From contig JAHUUK010000001.1 of the NCBI GenBank assembly GCA_019218375.1, positions 124,001-188,000 of the forward strand: a DNA stretch of 64,000 nt. The letters run 5' to 3'. The stretch comes from Dermabacteraceae bacterium TAE3-ERU5. GTDB taxonomy: Bacteria; Actinomycetota; Actinomycetes; Actinomycetales; Dermabacteraceae. The translations under genes were made by a program, and so were the position numbers. The notes below the pieces were generated by a model. It had not been told where the DNA came from and searched no databases. It saw only the letters and a list, made by a program, of their open reading frames with translations. How positions within the stretch are numbered: position 1 is the first letter of the stretch; the number at the start of each line of letters is the position of its first letter. Of this stretch, positions 35,433-44,715 are shown in pieces.

Positions 35433-36896
35433 ATGCTTAACAGCCAATTAACCCCTCTGCTGCTACCCGCAGCCCCCTTACCCATGGCGCCGCAGGAATG
35501 GCAGCAAACCATGTCGGCAGGCCCCCTGCTCGGCATTGCCGCCGCCGCCATCGCGGTCATTTTGGTGGCGGTGATCGTGTTCCGCACCCACGCTTTCATC
35601 ACCCTGATCGTGGTTTCCCTGCTTACCGCCTTTGCAACCGGCATCCCGGTCAGCAACATCCTGCCGACCATGATGAGCGGTTTCAGCGGCACGCTCGGTT
35701 CGGTGGCGCTGCTCGTCGGCCTGGGAGCCATGCTCGGCAAGCTGGTCGAAGCCTCCGGCGGCGCGAAAGTGCTTGCCGACGCGATGATTTCCGCGTTCGG
35801 TGAGAAACGCGCCCCGCTCGCGCTCGGCGTGGCCTCCCTGCTGATGGGCTTCCCGATCTTCTTCGACGCGGGTCTGATCGTGATGCTGCCGGTGATCTTC
35901 GCGGTTGCCCACCGGCTGCGCGGCTCCATCGTGCTCTACTCGATTCCCGCCGCCGCCGCGTTCTCCGTCATGCACGTGCTGACTCCTCCGCACCCCGGCC
36001 CCGTCGGCGCGGGCGTGCTGCTCGGCGCGAACATCGGCACCGTCATGATCGTCGGCCTGCTGATCGCGATCCCCACTTTCTATGTTTCCGGTTACCTGTG
36101 GGGCAAGTTCATTTCCCAGCGCGTGAACGTGCAGATGCCCAAGCTGTTCGGCTCCCTGAGCGATAGCGAACTGCCCAGCAAGCTGCCGTCCGTTGGCCTG
36201 GTGATCGCCATGCTGGTACTGCCCGCGCTGCTCGTATTCTTCAACACCGGCCTCAGCACGCTGATGAAGACCGGTCACATCGCCACCGTCGGTGAAGGCA
36301 AAGACGCGGTGGCCGCCTCCGAGCTGGTGCAGGTGCTGCTGCTGATCGGCCAGACCCCCGTGGCGCTGCTGATCTCTACCATCGTGGCGATGCTGCTGCT
36401 GGGCCGCTACATCACCCGCGATAAGACGGCCCTCGAAGCCACCATCAACTCCTCTCTCGGCCCGGTCTGCGCGGTCATCCTGATCACCGGCGCGGGTGGC
36501 ATGTTCGGTGGGGTGCTGCGCACCTCCGGTATCGGCGATGCGCTTTCCTCCACCATGGCCGACATGGGTATCCCGCTCCTGCTCGCCACCTATCTGATCG
36601 CCGTCGCGCTGCGCCTGGCGCAGGGCTCCGCCACGGTGGCGCTGCTAACCACCGCTGCACTGGTGGCCCCGGCGGTCGAGGCGGCGGGAATGTCCTCGCT
36701 GGGCCTGGCCTGCATCGTGCTGGCGGCCTCCGCCGGTTCCGTGTTCGCCTCTCACGTAAACGACTCCGGCTTCTGGCTGGTGGGGCGCTTGATGGGCATG
36801 GACGTAAAAACCACCCTGCAGGTGTGGACCGCCCAGCAAACCATCGAGTCCGTCACCGCGTTCGCCCTGGTGTCGCTCGTCTACCTGTTCGCCTAG
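35433..36896 (+). CDS. gntP: Gluconate:H+ symporter, GntP family
   Basis: The true start is the ATG at 35433 (MLNSQLTPLL) with GGAGAAAAGA just upstream; the longer frame adds an unlikely Cys- and Arg-containing leader. The 487-residue protein has about 12-14 membrane segments and GntP motifs such as GFPIFFDAGLIVMLP, TPPHPGPVGAG and SHVNDSGFWLV. It imports gluconate or a related sugar acid. gntK follows after 63 bp. The DUF4862 gene diverges from it across 239 bp, which holds no recognised gene. Confidence 0.95.
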   Translation: MLNSQLTPLLLPAAPLPMAPQEWQQTMSAGPLLGIAAAAIAVILVAVIVFRTHAFITLIVVSLLTAFATGIPVSNILPTMMSGFSGTLGSVALLVGLGAMLGKLVEASGGAKVLADAMISAFGEKRAPLALGVASLLMGFPIFFDAGLIVMLPVIFAVAHRLRGSIVLYSIPAAAAFSVMHVLTPPHPGPVGAGVLLGANIGTVMIVGLLIAIPTFYVSGYLWGKFISQRVNVQMPKLFGSLSDSELPSKLPSVGLVIAMLVLPALLVFFNTGLSTLMKTGHIATVGEGKDAVAASELVQVLLLIGQTPVALLISTIVAMLLLGRYITRDKTALEATINSSLGPVCAVILITGAGGMFGGVLRTSGIGDALSSTMADMGIPLLLATYLIAVALRLAQGSATVALLTTAALVAPAVEAAGMSSLGLACIVLAASAGSVFASHVNDSGFWLVGRLMGMDVKTTLQVWTAQQTIESVTAFALVSLVYLFA

Positions 36897-36959
36897 CTCG
36901 GCCACTTCCCTCCCTGGGAAGATGCGGTTAGCAAAAGACAAAAGATTTGAAGGGAAATC

Positions 36960-37478
36960 ATGTCTAGCTTCGAAACACCCGTGCAGCACCTGGTGGTGAT
37001 GGGGGTGTGCGGCAGCGGCAAAACCACGGTGGCGGCGCTGCTGGCGCAGGAACTGGGGCGCGTCAGCGCGGAGGCCGACGACTTCCACCCGCGTGCGAAC
37101 GTGGAAAAGATGGCGTCGGGCCACCCGCTCACCGACGAGGACCGCTGGCCGTGGCTTGCCACCATCCGCGACTGGCTGGATGAGCAGGCCGCCGCCGGGC
37201 GATCCGGGATCGTTACCTGCTCCGCGCTGAAACGTTCCTACCGCGACCTGCTTTCGCAGGCGGGCGGCCGGGTCACGTTCGTGCACCTGGACGGTGACCG
37301 CGCCACCCTGGAGGAACGCATGGCCTCCCGTAGCGGGCATTTCATGCCGACCACGCTGCTCGATTCGCAACTGGAGACGCTGGAACCGCTCGGGGAGGAC
37401 GAGGACGGTTTCCGGCTGGACATTCACGAAAGCCCCGAAAATCTGGTGCGCGAGGTTGCCTCTCGCCTCAACCGATAA
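36960..37478 (+). CDS. gntK: Gluconokinase
   Basis: The 172-residue kinase has the P-loop GVCGSGKTTVAALLA, the substrate-binding EADDFHPRANVEKM and CSALKRSYRDLL motifs. It phosphorylates gluconate to 6-phosphogluconate for the pentose phosphate route. It pairs with the upstream GntP transporter. Its 3' end overlaps the convergent metX gene by 11 bp. Confidence 0.96.
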   Translation: MSSFETPVQHLVVMGVCGSGKTTVAALLAQELGRVSAEADDFHPRANVEKMASGHPLTDEDRWPWLATIRDWLDEQAAAGRSGIVTCSALKRSYRDLLSQAGGRVTFVHLDGDRATLEERMASRSGHFMPTTLLDSQLETLEPLGEDEDGFRLDIHESPENLVREVASRLNR

Positions 37479-38604
37479 AGCCCGCAAGCAGCGCGGCCAC
37501 CTGGTCGTTTTCGATTAGGAAACCGTCGTGGCCGTGCGCGGAACGGATTATGGCCGTCTCGCCCCTCGGGGTGAGGCGGCCTATCTGTTGGCTCTGCGCC
37601 GGGTAAAACAGGCGGTCGCTGTCCACCCCGATCGCCAGCACGTCGGCGCTTACCCCGGCGAGCGCCCGCACCAGCCCTCCCCGGCCCCGGCCGACGTCGT
37701 GGGTGAGCATGGCGCGTGTGAGCGTCCGGTAGGAGCCTGCATCGAAGCGCCGGGCCAGTTTGTGCCCGTGGTGTTCCAGGTATGCCTGAACTGCGAGCCT
37801 GCCGCCGGTGAGGGGTTCCTCCCGGTAGCCGGGGTCGCGGCCGAAGCGCGCCTCCAGTTCGCGCGGGCAGCGGTAGGTGGTGTGCGCTACCTGTCGGGCG
37901 ATGGCTAATCCCCGGTGCGGACCGTTGCCGGGCGCGAAATCGTAGTAGTCGCCGCCGTTAAAGCACGGGTCGAGTTCGAGTATCTGGATCTGGGTGTGGC
38001 ACCAGGCGGCCTGTTCGGCCGTGGTGGAGGCTCCACTGGCGATCACCGCTAGCTTGCTCACCTGCTGCGGGTAGCCGACCGCCCATTCGAGGGCGCGCTG
38101 CCCGCCAAGCGAGGGGCCGACGACAGCGTGCCAGCGCGCAATGCCGAGGTGGCGCATGAGGTCATATTCGGCGACCACCTGATCGCGGGTGGTGAGCAGC
38201 GGGAAACGCGAACCCCAGGGTTTACCGTCGGGCGCACGGCTGGCCGGGCCCGTCGATCCCTGGCAGCCGCCGAGCACGTTGGGGGCGACCACGTAGAACC
38301 TGTCGGTATCTATCGCCAGGCCGGGGCCGACGATGCCGCGCCACCAGCCGGGGGTGGGATGGCCGGAGCCGCTTTCTCCCGACACATGGGAGTCGCCCGT
38401 GAGGGCGTGGCAGATCAATACCGCGTTATCGCGCCCGGGGGCCAGTTCGCCCCAGGTTTCGTAGGTGAGCCGGGCGCCGGGCAGCGTGCCTCCCACTTCC
38501 AGGGCACGGTCGGTGGCGGGGCCGAAGCGGCGGCGACCAACCGGATCGCCGTCTTGCCAGGCCCCGCTCACCGGCAGGCCGTTCACGATTTGCCCGTGTG
38601 TCAC
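37468..38604 (-). CDS. metX: Homoserine O-acetyltransferase
   Basis: This alpha/beta hydrolase-type enzyme activates homoserine with acetyl-CoA (or succinyl-CoA in some members), the entry step to methionine. The 378-residue protein has the nucleophile elbow VGPSLGGQRALEW, the NVLGGCQGSTGP motif and the final HGHDGFLIE with the catalytic His. It is the last gene of metY-metF-metE-metX, 9 bp after metE, so the operon holds activation, sulfhydrylation and methylation steps together. Confidence 0.96.
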   Translation of the reverse strand: MTHGQIVNGLPVSGAWQDGDPVGRRRFGPATDRALEVGGTLPGARLTYETWGELAPGRDNAVLICHALTGDSHVSGESGSGHPTPGWWRGIVGPGLAIDTDRFYVVAPNVLGGCQGSTGPASRAPDGKPWGSRFPLLTTRDQVVAEYDLMRHLGIARWHAVVGPSLGGQRALEWAVGYPQQVSKLAVIASGASTTAEQAAWCHTQIQILELDPCFNGGDYYDFAPGNGPHRGLAIARQVAHTTYRCPRELEARFGRDPGYREEPLTGGRLAVQAYLEHHGHKLARRFDAGSYRTLTRAMLTHDVGRGRGGLVRALAGVSADVLAIGVDSDRLFYPAQSQQIGRLTPRGETAIIRSAHGHDGFLIENDQVAALLAGFIG

Positions 38605-38613
38605 GTAAACCGC

Positions 38614-40980
38614 CTATTTTTCCGCTATCCGCTCGCGTACCTGCCGCGCCGCCGCCACCAGGTTTTGCAGGGTGGCCACGGTTTCGGGGTAGGCGCGCGT
38701 CTTTAGACCGCAGTCGGGGTTTACCCAGAGCTGGCGCGGGTTGAGCGCCGCGACCGCGGCTTCCAGCAGCGCCACTTCCTCGTCCAGTTTGGGCACGCGC
38801 GGGGAGTGAATGTCCCAGATGCCGGGGCCGAGCTGGCGGGTGAAGCCGTGCGCGGAGACGGCGGGCAGAATGTCCATCTTGGAGCGGGAGGCCTCGATGG
38901 AGGTTACGTCCGCATCCAGGCGGTCGATCGCGTCGATTACCACGTCGAACTCGGAGTAGCACAGGTGGGTGTGGATCTGCGTGTCGGGCTTCGCCCCGCC
39001 CGTGGCCAGCCGGAAAGCGCCGACGGACCAGGTCAGGTAGTCCTCGCGCTGGCTGGCCCTGAGCGGCAGCAGTTCACGGATCGCTGGCTCGTCCACCTGG
39101 ATGATGGGGATACCGGCTTCTTCTAGGTCGGCTACCTCTCCCCGCAGGGCAAGGCCGAGCTGGTCGGCGACCTCGCGGCGCGGCACGTCGTCGCGTACGA
39201 AAGACCAGGCCATGATCGTGACGGGACCGGTCAGCATGCCCTTTACAGGTTTGTTGCTGCAGCTGGCGGCGTAGGCAGACCAGGCGACGGTGATCGGGCG
39301 GGGCCGCGCGATATCGCCCCACAGGATCGAGGGGCGGGTGCAGCGGGAGCCGTAGGACTGTACCCAGCCGTGCACGGTGGTGGCGAAACCTGCCAGGTTT
39401 TCCGCGAAATACTGCACCATGTCGTTGCGTTCGGCCTCGCCGTGTACCAGCACGTCAAGCCCGAGTTCTTCCTGCAACTTAACCACGCGCGCGATCTCGT
39501 CCCGCATCGCCTGCAGGTAGGTAGCTTCGTCTATCCGACCGGCGCGGTGGTCGGCGCGGGCGCGCCGGATTTCCGCCGTCTGCGGGAACGAACCGATGGT
39601 GGTGGTGGGCAGCAGCGGCAGGTTAAGCCGTACCTGCTGCGCGGCGGCGCGCTGCGCGTACGGGAGGCGTTGCCGGTCTTCCTCTTTCACGCTCGCCGTC
39701 GCCGTGCGAATGTCGCTGCGGCGCACGCCCGGATGGTTTGCGCGTTCCTGCAGGATGCGGGCATTTTCTGCGAATTCGCTCGCCACCGCCTCGCACCCCT
39801 CGGCTAGCGCCTGCGCCAGTATGCGCACCTCCCCCACTTTCTGATCCGCGAATGCGAGCCAGGAGCGCACATCGGCGGGCACGGTTTCCTCGCGCGCAGC
39901 GTCATGCGGCACGTGCTGGAGCGAGGTGGAGGTGGTAACGGCAATGCGCGCTTTCGGCGCGGCCTCGCGCAGTGCGCAAAGCTGCTGGTAGGCGTGGGCC
40001 AGGTCGGTGCGCCAGATATTGCGGCCCGACACGATACCAGCAGCGATGTTGCGCCCGTCCCAGGCCGCGATTTCTTTCCGGTCCGGCAGCGCTCCGGCGA
40101 CCAGGTCCAGGCCGATCGCTTCGATGCCGGTCTGTGCGAGCGCGCTGCGGCCGTCGCTTCCGAGGTCGCCGTAGCCCGCGTGCACGTAAATCGCGGGGCG
40201 CTCGGTTTCCTCCGTCAGCGCGGCATAGGCCCGGCGCGTGGCTTCTAGGATGCGCTTGCGCGGCACCGTCCAGGTGTCGCTGACCAGCGCCGGTTCGTCG
40301 AGCTGCACCCATTCGGCACCGGCCGCTCGCAGCCCCCGCAGCAGCGTTCGGTAGGCCGCGATGACGTCCTCCAGCCGATCCAGCGGCAGGAAGTTTTCGG
40401 GGGCGTCCAGGGTGGCCTTGGCGAGCAGCAGCCAGGTGATCGGACCCACCAGCACGGGGCGCGCCGCGATGCCGTTCCGTACAGCCTCTTCTACCTGCTC
40501 CGCCCACGGATTAGCGACCGCGCCGAGCGCGGTGTAAGGGCCGATCTCCGGTACCAGGTAGTGATAGTTCGTATCGAACCATTTGGTCATTTCCAGCGCG
40601 GCCTTATCGTCCACTCCCCTGGCCAGGGTGAATTCGCCGTCCAGGTCGAGGGAGCCGTCCTCTCGCACCAGGTTGCCGAAGCGCTGCGGGACGGCGCCGA
40701 GGGCGCAGGTCAGGCTGAGCACCTGGTCGTAGGCCACGAAGTCCGCGGGTACCGCGCCCGCCTCGCTCAGCCCCAGTTCGTGCAGGTGACGCGCGCGCCC
40801 CTGCCGAATGCTGGCGATATCGCCTGCCAACGTTTCGGCGTCGATGCGTCCGGCCCAGTGGTTTTCAAGCGCCTTTTTGAGTTCCCTACCGGCCCCGATG
40901 CGGGGGTAACCGGCGATGGTGGCGGCGGGAAAAGCGGCCTCCGGCAGGGCGGCTTTTGCGGGGTTGCTCTGGTTTGTCAT
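38614..40980 (-). CDS. metE: Cobalamin-independent methionine synthase
   Basis: MetE transfers the methyl group of 5-methyl-THF (polyglutamate) to homocysteine using zinc. The 788-residue protein has two related TIM barrels: the N-terminal one opening TIAGYPRIGAGRELKKALE, and the C-terminal catalytic one with TTTIGSFPQT, VHGEAERNDMVQYF, IHTHLCYSEF (zinc His and Cys) and WVNPDCGLKTR (zinc Cys). It is complete. It lies 62 bp after metF and 9 bp before metX. Confidence 0.97.
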   Translation of the reverse strand: MTNQSNPAKAALPEAAFPAATIAGYPRIGAGRELKKALENHWAGRIDAETLAGDIASIRQGRARHLHELGLSEAGAVPADFVAYDQVLSLTCALGAVPQRFGNLVREDGSLDLDGEFTLARGVDDKAALEMTKWFDTNYHYLVPEIGPYTALGAVANPWAEQVEEAVRNGIAARPVLVGPITWLLLAKATLDAPENFLPLDRLEDVIAAYRTLLRGLRAAGAEWVQLDEPALVSDTWTVPRKRILEATRRAYAALTEETERPAIYVHAGYGDLGSDGRSALAQTGIEAIGLDLVAGALPDRKEIAAWDGRNIAAGIVSGRNIWRTDLAHAYQQLCALREAAPKARIAVTTSTSLQHVPHDAAREETVPADVRSWLAFADQKVGEVRILAQALAEGCEAVASEFAENARILQERANHPGVRRSDIRTATASVKEEDRQRLPYAQRAAAQQVRLNLPLLPTTTIGSFPQTAEIRRARADHRAGRIDEATYLQAMRDEIARVVKLQEELGLDVLVHGEAERNDMVQYFAENLAGFATTVHGWVQSYGSRCTRPSILWGDIARPRPITVAWSAYAASCSNKPVKGMLTGPVTIMAWSFVRDDVPRREVADQLGLALRGEVADLEEAGIPIIQVDEPAIRELLPLRASQREDYLTWSVGAFRLATGGAKPDTQIHTHLCYSEFDVVIDAIDRLDADVTSIEASRSKMDILPAVSAHGFTRQLGPGIWDIHSPRVPKLDEEVALLEAAVAALNPRQLWVNPDCGLKTRAYPETVATLQNLVAAARQVRERIAEK

Positions 40981-41042
40981 TTTTGATTCCTAGGTTTTTG
41001 GAGAGAGGTCTGGCGGAGGTTGGGTTTTGCTGCGGTGCGCGG

Positions 41043-42032
41043 TTAAGGGCTGATCCGGCCGAGGTTCGCGCTGACCAGGTCGAGCAGCTGCGCCGATTCA
41101 CTCGGGCCGACCCTGCCGTAACCGCGCGAACGCAGGTGGCCCACCAGATCGAGCACGGGGCGCGCCCGGTTAAAGGTGTAGAAGTGGAAGCTGTCGGCAC
41201 CGAGCAGGAGCAGCTGATCCAGAAAGTTAAGGCTGGCCGACAGCGTGGCCCGCAGGCGCTCGCGGGGGTCGGGAATGTAGGAAAGCCCGGCGAGTTCGCT
41301 GGGCACGCCTACCCCCGAGAGAGATTCGAGCCTGCGCAGCCGCGCAACGTCGGTGAACGGGATGATTCCCGGCACTATCGGCAGCGCGACCCCGCGTTCG
41401 GCGGCGGCATCCACCAGATCGCGATAGTCCTGGGAGCGGTAAAACACCTGCGTGATCGCGAAGTCGGCCCCGGCCGCGTATTTGTCGGCGAGCGCCGCCA
41501 CCGCGTTTTTGCGGGTGAGTGCCTCCCCCGCCGGGTAGGCCGCGACCGCGATAGAAACACTGCGGGCGTCACCGAGTTCGCGCTGCGCCACGGCGCGGAT
41601 CAGTTCCACCAGTTCCGCCGCCCGGCTGAGCCCGCCCGGCTGCGGAGTCCATTCCCGGCTCCCCTTGGGCGGATCGCCCCTGAGCGCCAGGAAATCGCGC
41701 GTGCCGTCGGCGATCAATTCTGAGACGAGCCGATCCAGGCCGTTCTTGTCCCGCCCCACACAGGTCAGGTGAGCTAGGCCGGGGCTGCCCGTGCGCCGCA
41801 GCACGTGCCCGAGCGCCTGCCGGGAAAGTTCCTGGGAGGCACCGGACGCGCCGAAGGTGACCGACACGTAGTCCGGCCCGGCCTGCAACAGTCGGTTGAT
41901 TCCGGCCCAGGCCGCCGAATGCGGGTTCGGGTCTCTGGGCGGGAACAGCTCGAAAGAGATGGCGGGCCGGGGCCTTCCGGCGCGAGAGTCCTGCGGCGCT
42001 TGGCGACGCCGATAGATTTCCGCGATGCTCAT
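41043..42032 (-). CDS. metF: Methylenetetrahydrofolate reductase
   Basis: This flavoenzyme makes the 5-methyl-THF used by MetE. The 329-residue TIM-barrel protein shows SFELFPPRD, YVSVTFGASGAS, HLTCVG, LALRGDPP, QVFYRSQDY and GIIPFTDVARL. It lies 18 bp after metY and is followed by metE. A longer reading of the N-terminus is not supported. Confidence 0.96.
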   Translation of the reverse strand: MSIAEIYRRRQAPQDSRAGRPRPAISFELFPPRDPNPHSAAWAGINRLLQAGPDYVSVTFGASGASQELSRQALGHVLRRTGSPGLAHLTCVGRDKNGLDRLVSELIADGTRDFLALRGDPPKGSREWTPQPGGLSRAAELVELIRAVAQRELGDARSVSIAVAAYPAGEALTRKNAVAALADKYAAGADFAITQVFYRSQDYRDLVDAAAERGVALPIVPGIIPFTDVARLRRLESLSGVGVPSELAGLSYIPDPRERLRATLSASLNFLDQLLLLGADSFHFYTFNRARPVLDLVGHLRSRGYGRVGPSESAQLLDLVSANLGRISP

Positions 42033-42050
42033 AGCGTCTCACTCAAGCGT

Positions 42051-43418
42051 TTACGCGCTGGCCGTGGCGTCGGCTGCGACCGCCGCGAGCGCACGGTCGA
42101 TGTCGGCGATGATGTCGGCGCTGTCCTCTATGCCTACCGAGAGCCGCACCGTGCCTGCGCCGATTCCCTGCGCCGCGAGTTCCTCGACGCTGAGCTGGGA
42201 ATGGGTGGTGGAGGCGGGATGAATGGCGAGAGAGCGCACGTCACCGATGTTTGCAACGTGGGAGTGCAGTTCCAGCGCGTCCACGAATGCCCTCCCTGCC
42301 GGGTAGCCCCCGGCAAGGTCGAAGTTGAGCACCGCGCCCGCACCCCTGGGCAGGTATTTTTCCGCGAGTTCCCGGTAGGGCGAATCCGGCAGGGAGGAAT
42401 AGCGCACCTCGGTTATCTGCCCCTTGCCACGTAGCCCCGCAAGATGTTCGGCCACGGCGCGGGCGTTTTCCACGTGTCGTTCGATGCGCAGGGAGAGGGT
42501 ATCCACCCCCAGCCCGAGAGTGAACACGGTGAACGGCGATACGGCGAAGCCGAGGTCGCGCTGGCCCTCCACGCGGGCCTTGAGGATGAACGCCAGGTTC
42601 GCCCCCAGCGGGCACCCCACCCCGAGGTCGCGGGCGTAAACCAGGCCGTGATAGGACGGGTCCGGGGTGTTGAAGCCGGGGAAGCGCGCGCGGGCACCGT
42701 CTGCCGCGTAGTCGAAATTGCCCGCGTCCACGATCACCCCGGCGAGCGCGGAGCCGTGCCCGCCCAGGTATTTGGTGGCGGAGTGCACCACGATGTCGGC
42801 TCCCCATGCGATGGGCCGACACAGGTACGGCGTGGCCACGGTGCTGTCTACCACCAGGGGAATACCGTTTTCGTGGGCTGTCTGGGCGATGCGTTCGATG
42901 TCGAGGATGTCCCCGCGCGGATTCGGCACCACCTCACCGAAGTAGGCGACCGTGTTTTCGTCCGTGTTTTCCTGCCACGAGTCGTAATCGCCCGGGGTGA
43001 CGAAGCGGGTCTCTACCCCGTAACGCGGCAGGGTGTGCGCGAGCAGGTTGTAGGTGCCGCCGTAGATCGAATTGGAGGCCACGATGTTGCTGCCCTGCCG
43101 AGCGAGGGTGAGCAGCGCCAGGGTGATCGCGCCCTGCCCGGAGGAGGTCAGCAGCGCGCCGACGCCTCCCTCCAGGTTCGCGAGTCGGTTTTCCAGGAAC
43201 TCGCTGGTGGGGTTGCCGAGCCTGCTGTAGATCGGGCCTAGTTCTTTCAGGGCGAAGCGGTCGGCTGCCGACTGCGCGCTCGGGAAATGGAAGGAGTTGG
43301 TGACGTAGAGCGGCGGGGTCTGCGCGCCGGTGGCCGGATCGCCGCTGTAGCCGGCGTGGATCTGGCGGGTGTTGAAACCCCATTCGGGGTGGCTGAGGTA
43401 ATCGGGGCCGATGGTCAT
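42051..43418 (-). CDS. metY: O-acetylhomoserine sulfhydrylase
   Basis: This PLP enzyme converts O-acetylhomoserine and sulfide to homocysteine. The start is the ATG at 43416-43418 (MTIGPDYLSHPEWGF), with AGGAG 7 nt upstream; the longer frame reads through the leader. The 455-residue protein has TSSGQGAITLALL, VDSTVATPYLCRP, the PLP lysine motif VHSATKYLGGHG and SLAIHPASTTHSQLS. It is first in the methionine operon and preceded by a structured leader. Confidence 0.96.
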   Translation of the reverse strand: MTIGPDYLSHPEWGFNTRQIHAGYSGDPATGAQTPPLYVTNSFHFPSAQSAADRFALKELGPIYSRLGNPTSEFLENRLANLEGGVGALLTSSGQGAITLALLTLARQGSNIVASNSIYGGTYNLLAHTLPRYGVETRFVTPGDYDSWQENTDENTVAYFGEVVPNPRGDILDIERIAQTAHENGIPLVVDSTVATPYLCRPIAWGADIVVHSATKYLGGHGSALAGVIVDAGNFDYAADGARARFPGFNTPDPSYHGLVYARDLGVGCPLGANLAFILKARVEGQRDLGFAVSPFTVFTLGLGVDTLSLRIERHVENARAVAEHLAGLRGKGQITEVRYSSLPDSPYRELAEKYLPRGAGAVLNFDLAGGYPAGRAFVDALELHSHVANIGDVRSLAIHPASTTHSQLSVEELAAQGIGAGTVRLSVGIEDSADIIADIDRALAAVAADATASA

Positions 43419-43620
43419 GGTCTTGCTCCTGTCAGAAGTGAACTTACGGGTGAGTCCTGGTTCTTTTTCTCTGACGGGCACGCGGACGTTCCATCCGATG
43501 CGGCGGGCGGGTTGTTTAGCCTGGCGGGGGCGGTCTCCGCCGTTTCTTCTCGCGCCGGGCTTGCCCTCATCTGGTGGCTGACGTGCTCGTCAGCGCCACA
43601 TTCGTTTGTTCATGGCTTTA
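43419..43620 (-). promoter_or_regulatory. Structured leader of the methionine operon
   Basis: The gap between metY and the divergent SseB-like gene (43419-43789) holds no normal gene. On the reverse strand a strong hairpin (GTGGCGCTGACG...CGTCAGCCAC, 43599-43574) and a smaller one (GGCGGAGACCGCC) precede metY. Two tiny frames overlap the first hairpin: ATG at 43613 (7 codons) and GTG at 43599 (10 codons, ALTSTSATR). The conserved cores of SAM-I, SAM-IV and T-box elements are not visible. A transcriptional or translational attenuator is plausible, but the class is unknown. Confidence 0.4.
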
Positions 43621-43789
43621 ACTTAAACCTTTGTTGGGCGGGCGCAAACCAAACCGTTCACACAGCGACTCACTTCTTAACACTCCCCCGTAAGAGACGG
43701 CTACGCATCCTTCCGCAAGGGGTTCACAAACCGCGAGCCGGGTAGGAGGGCCCGAGGCCGGCGCCTTCCCCGGTGCCATAATCGAGGCC

Positions 43790-44518
43790 ATGACGGGAAA
43801 CCTGTTCACCTACGCCAGACCCCTGGCCGAGATCGCCGCCCGGCTCTGCGAACAGGACGGCCCGGAACAGTTCGATACGTTCAACCTGCTGCTGGAAGAA
43901 CTGACCATGCGTGCCCAGGTGGTCGTGAGCGCCTCTCACGATCGGGAGGGGCTGGGCATCTACCGGGACGGCACGCTAAATACGCGCCTGCCGCTATTTA
44001 CCAGCGAGGCATCTTTCCGCGCCACCCACCCGTTCCTGCGGGACGGCACCTACGCGAAGGTGGTAACTTTCGACGACATCATGCGCTTCTTCGCCCGTTA
44101 TCCGCAGGTTGCGGGCGCCACCCTGGACCCGGCCACGCACGCGGTTCCGCTCGAAAAGCAGCTCCTCTTGGACGCGGCGCTGCAGCGCCAGCAGCGCATA
44201 AAGCCGACCCAGGATTTCTACGGCGCACCCCCGGAGGAAAAACCCCACCCCACCCGCTTGCCGTCGGGAATGTGCGATGCCCTATCGGTGCTCTCTTCCA
44301 CGGATGACAGGGTGCGTTCCCTGGCCCTACTTAAAAAGGGCGACGGGCTAATCCTGGTGGCCGACGCGGAGAGGGAACAGCTAGACGTTTTCGAGCGCCT
44401 GGCCTCCGCCTGCCTGCCGTTTTTGACGGAGGCCGACACCCTGGACATCGTCGGCCCGTACCCCGCCAGCGAGGGTGCGGAAGTGTTCTACCGGCGCAAG
44501 CCGCGCCTGTTTCGCTAG
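43790..44518 (+). CDS. SseB-like protein
   Basis: The 242-residue soluble protein appears to carry two SseB-type N-terminal modules: LPLFTSEASFRATHP in the first, and a second around LILVADAEREQLDVFERLASACLPF. SseB-domain proteins are common in actinobacteria, with no firm biochemical role. No signal peptide. The first methionine is placed directly after a plausible leader and the frame is short of other starts. It lies alone between the divergent met operon and cstA. Confidence 0.7.
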   Translation: MTGNLFTYARPLAEIAARLCEQDGPEQFDTFNLLLEELTMRAQVVVSASHDREGLGIYRDGTLNTRLPLFTSEASFRATHPFLRDGTYAKVVTFDDIMRFFARYPQVAGATLDPATHAVPLEKQLLLDAALQRQQRIKPTQDFYGAPPEEKPHPTRLPSGMCDALSVLSSTDDRVRSLALLKKGDGLILVADAEREQLDVFERLASACLPFLTEADTLDIVGPYPASEGAEVFYRRKPRLFR

Positions 44519-44715
44519 GTAACTCCCCTATTTTGGCTGCTCGCGCGGGACTTACGCCCCTAGCGCGGGCAAACCTCCATAACTCCTGGTAGAAGTCTGA
44601 AAAACAAGTAGCGCGGAATCCCTTTAACAGGGGTTAGTGAATGACTATTATTTTTCGTGTCAGACGGTTTCGCCTGAGTCTTTGTAACACCAGCCAACTA
44701 CAAAGGAGTACGGCT

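Noticed and set aside
43419-43789. SAM riboswitch upstream of metY
   Set aside because: None of the conserved SAM-I or SAM-IV core segments was seen; kept only as an unclassified leader.
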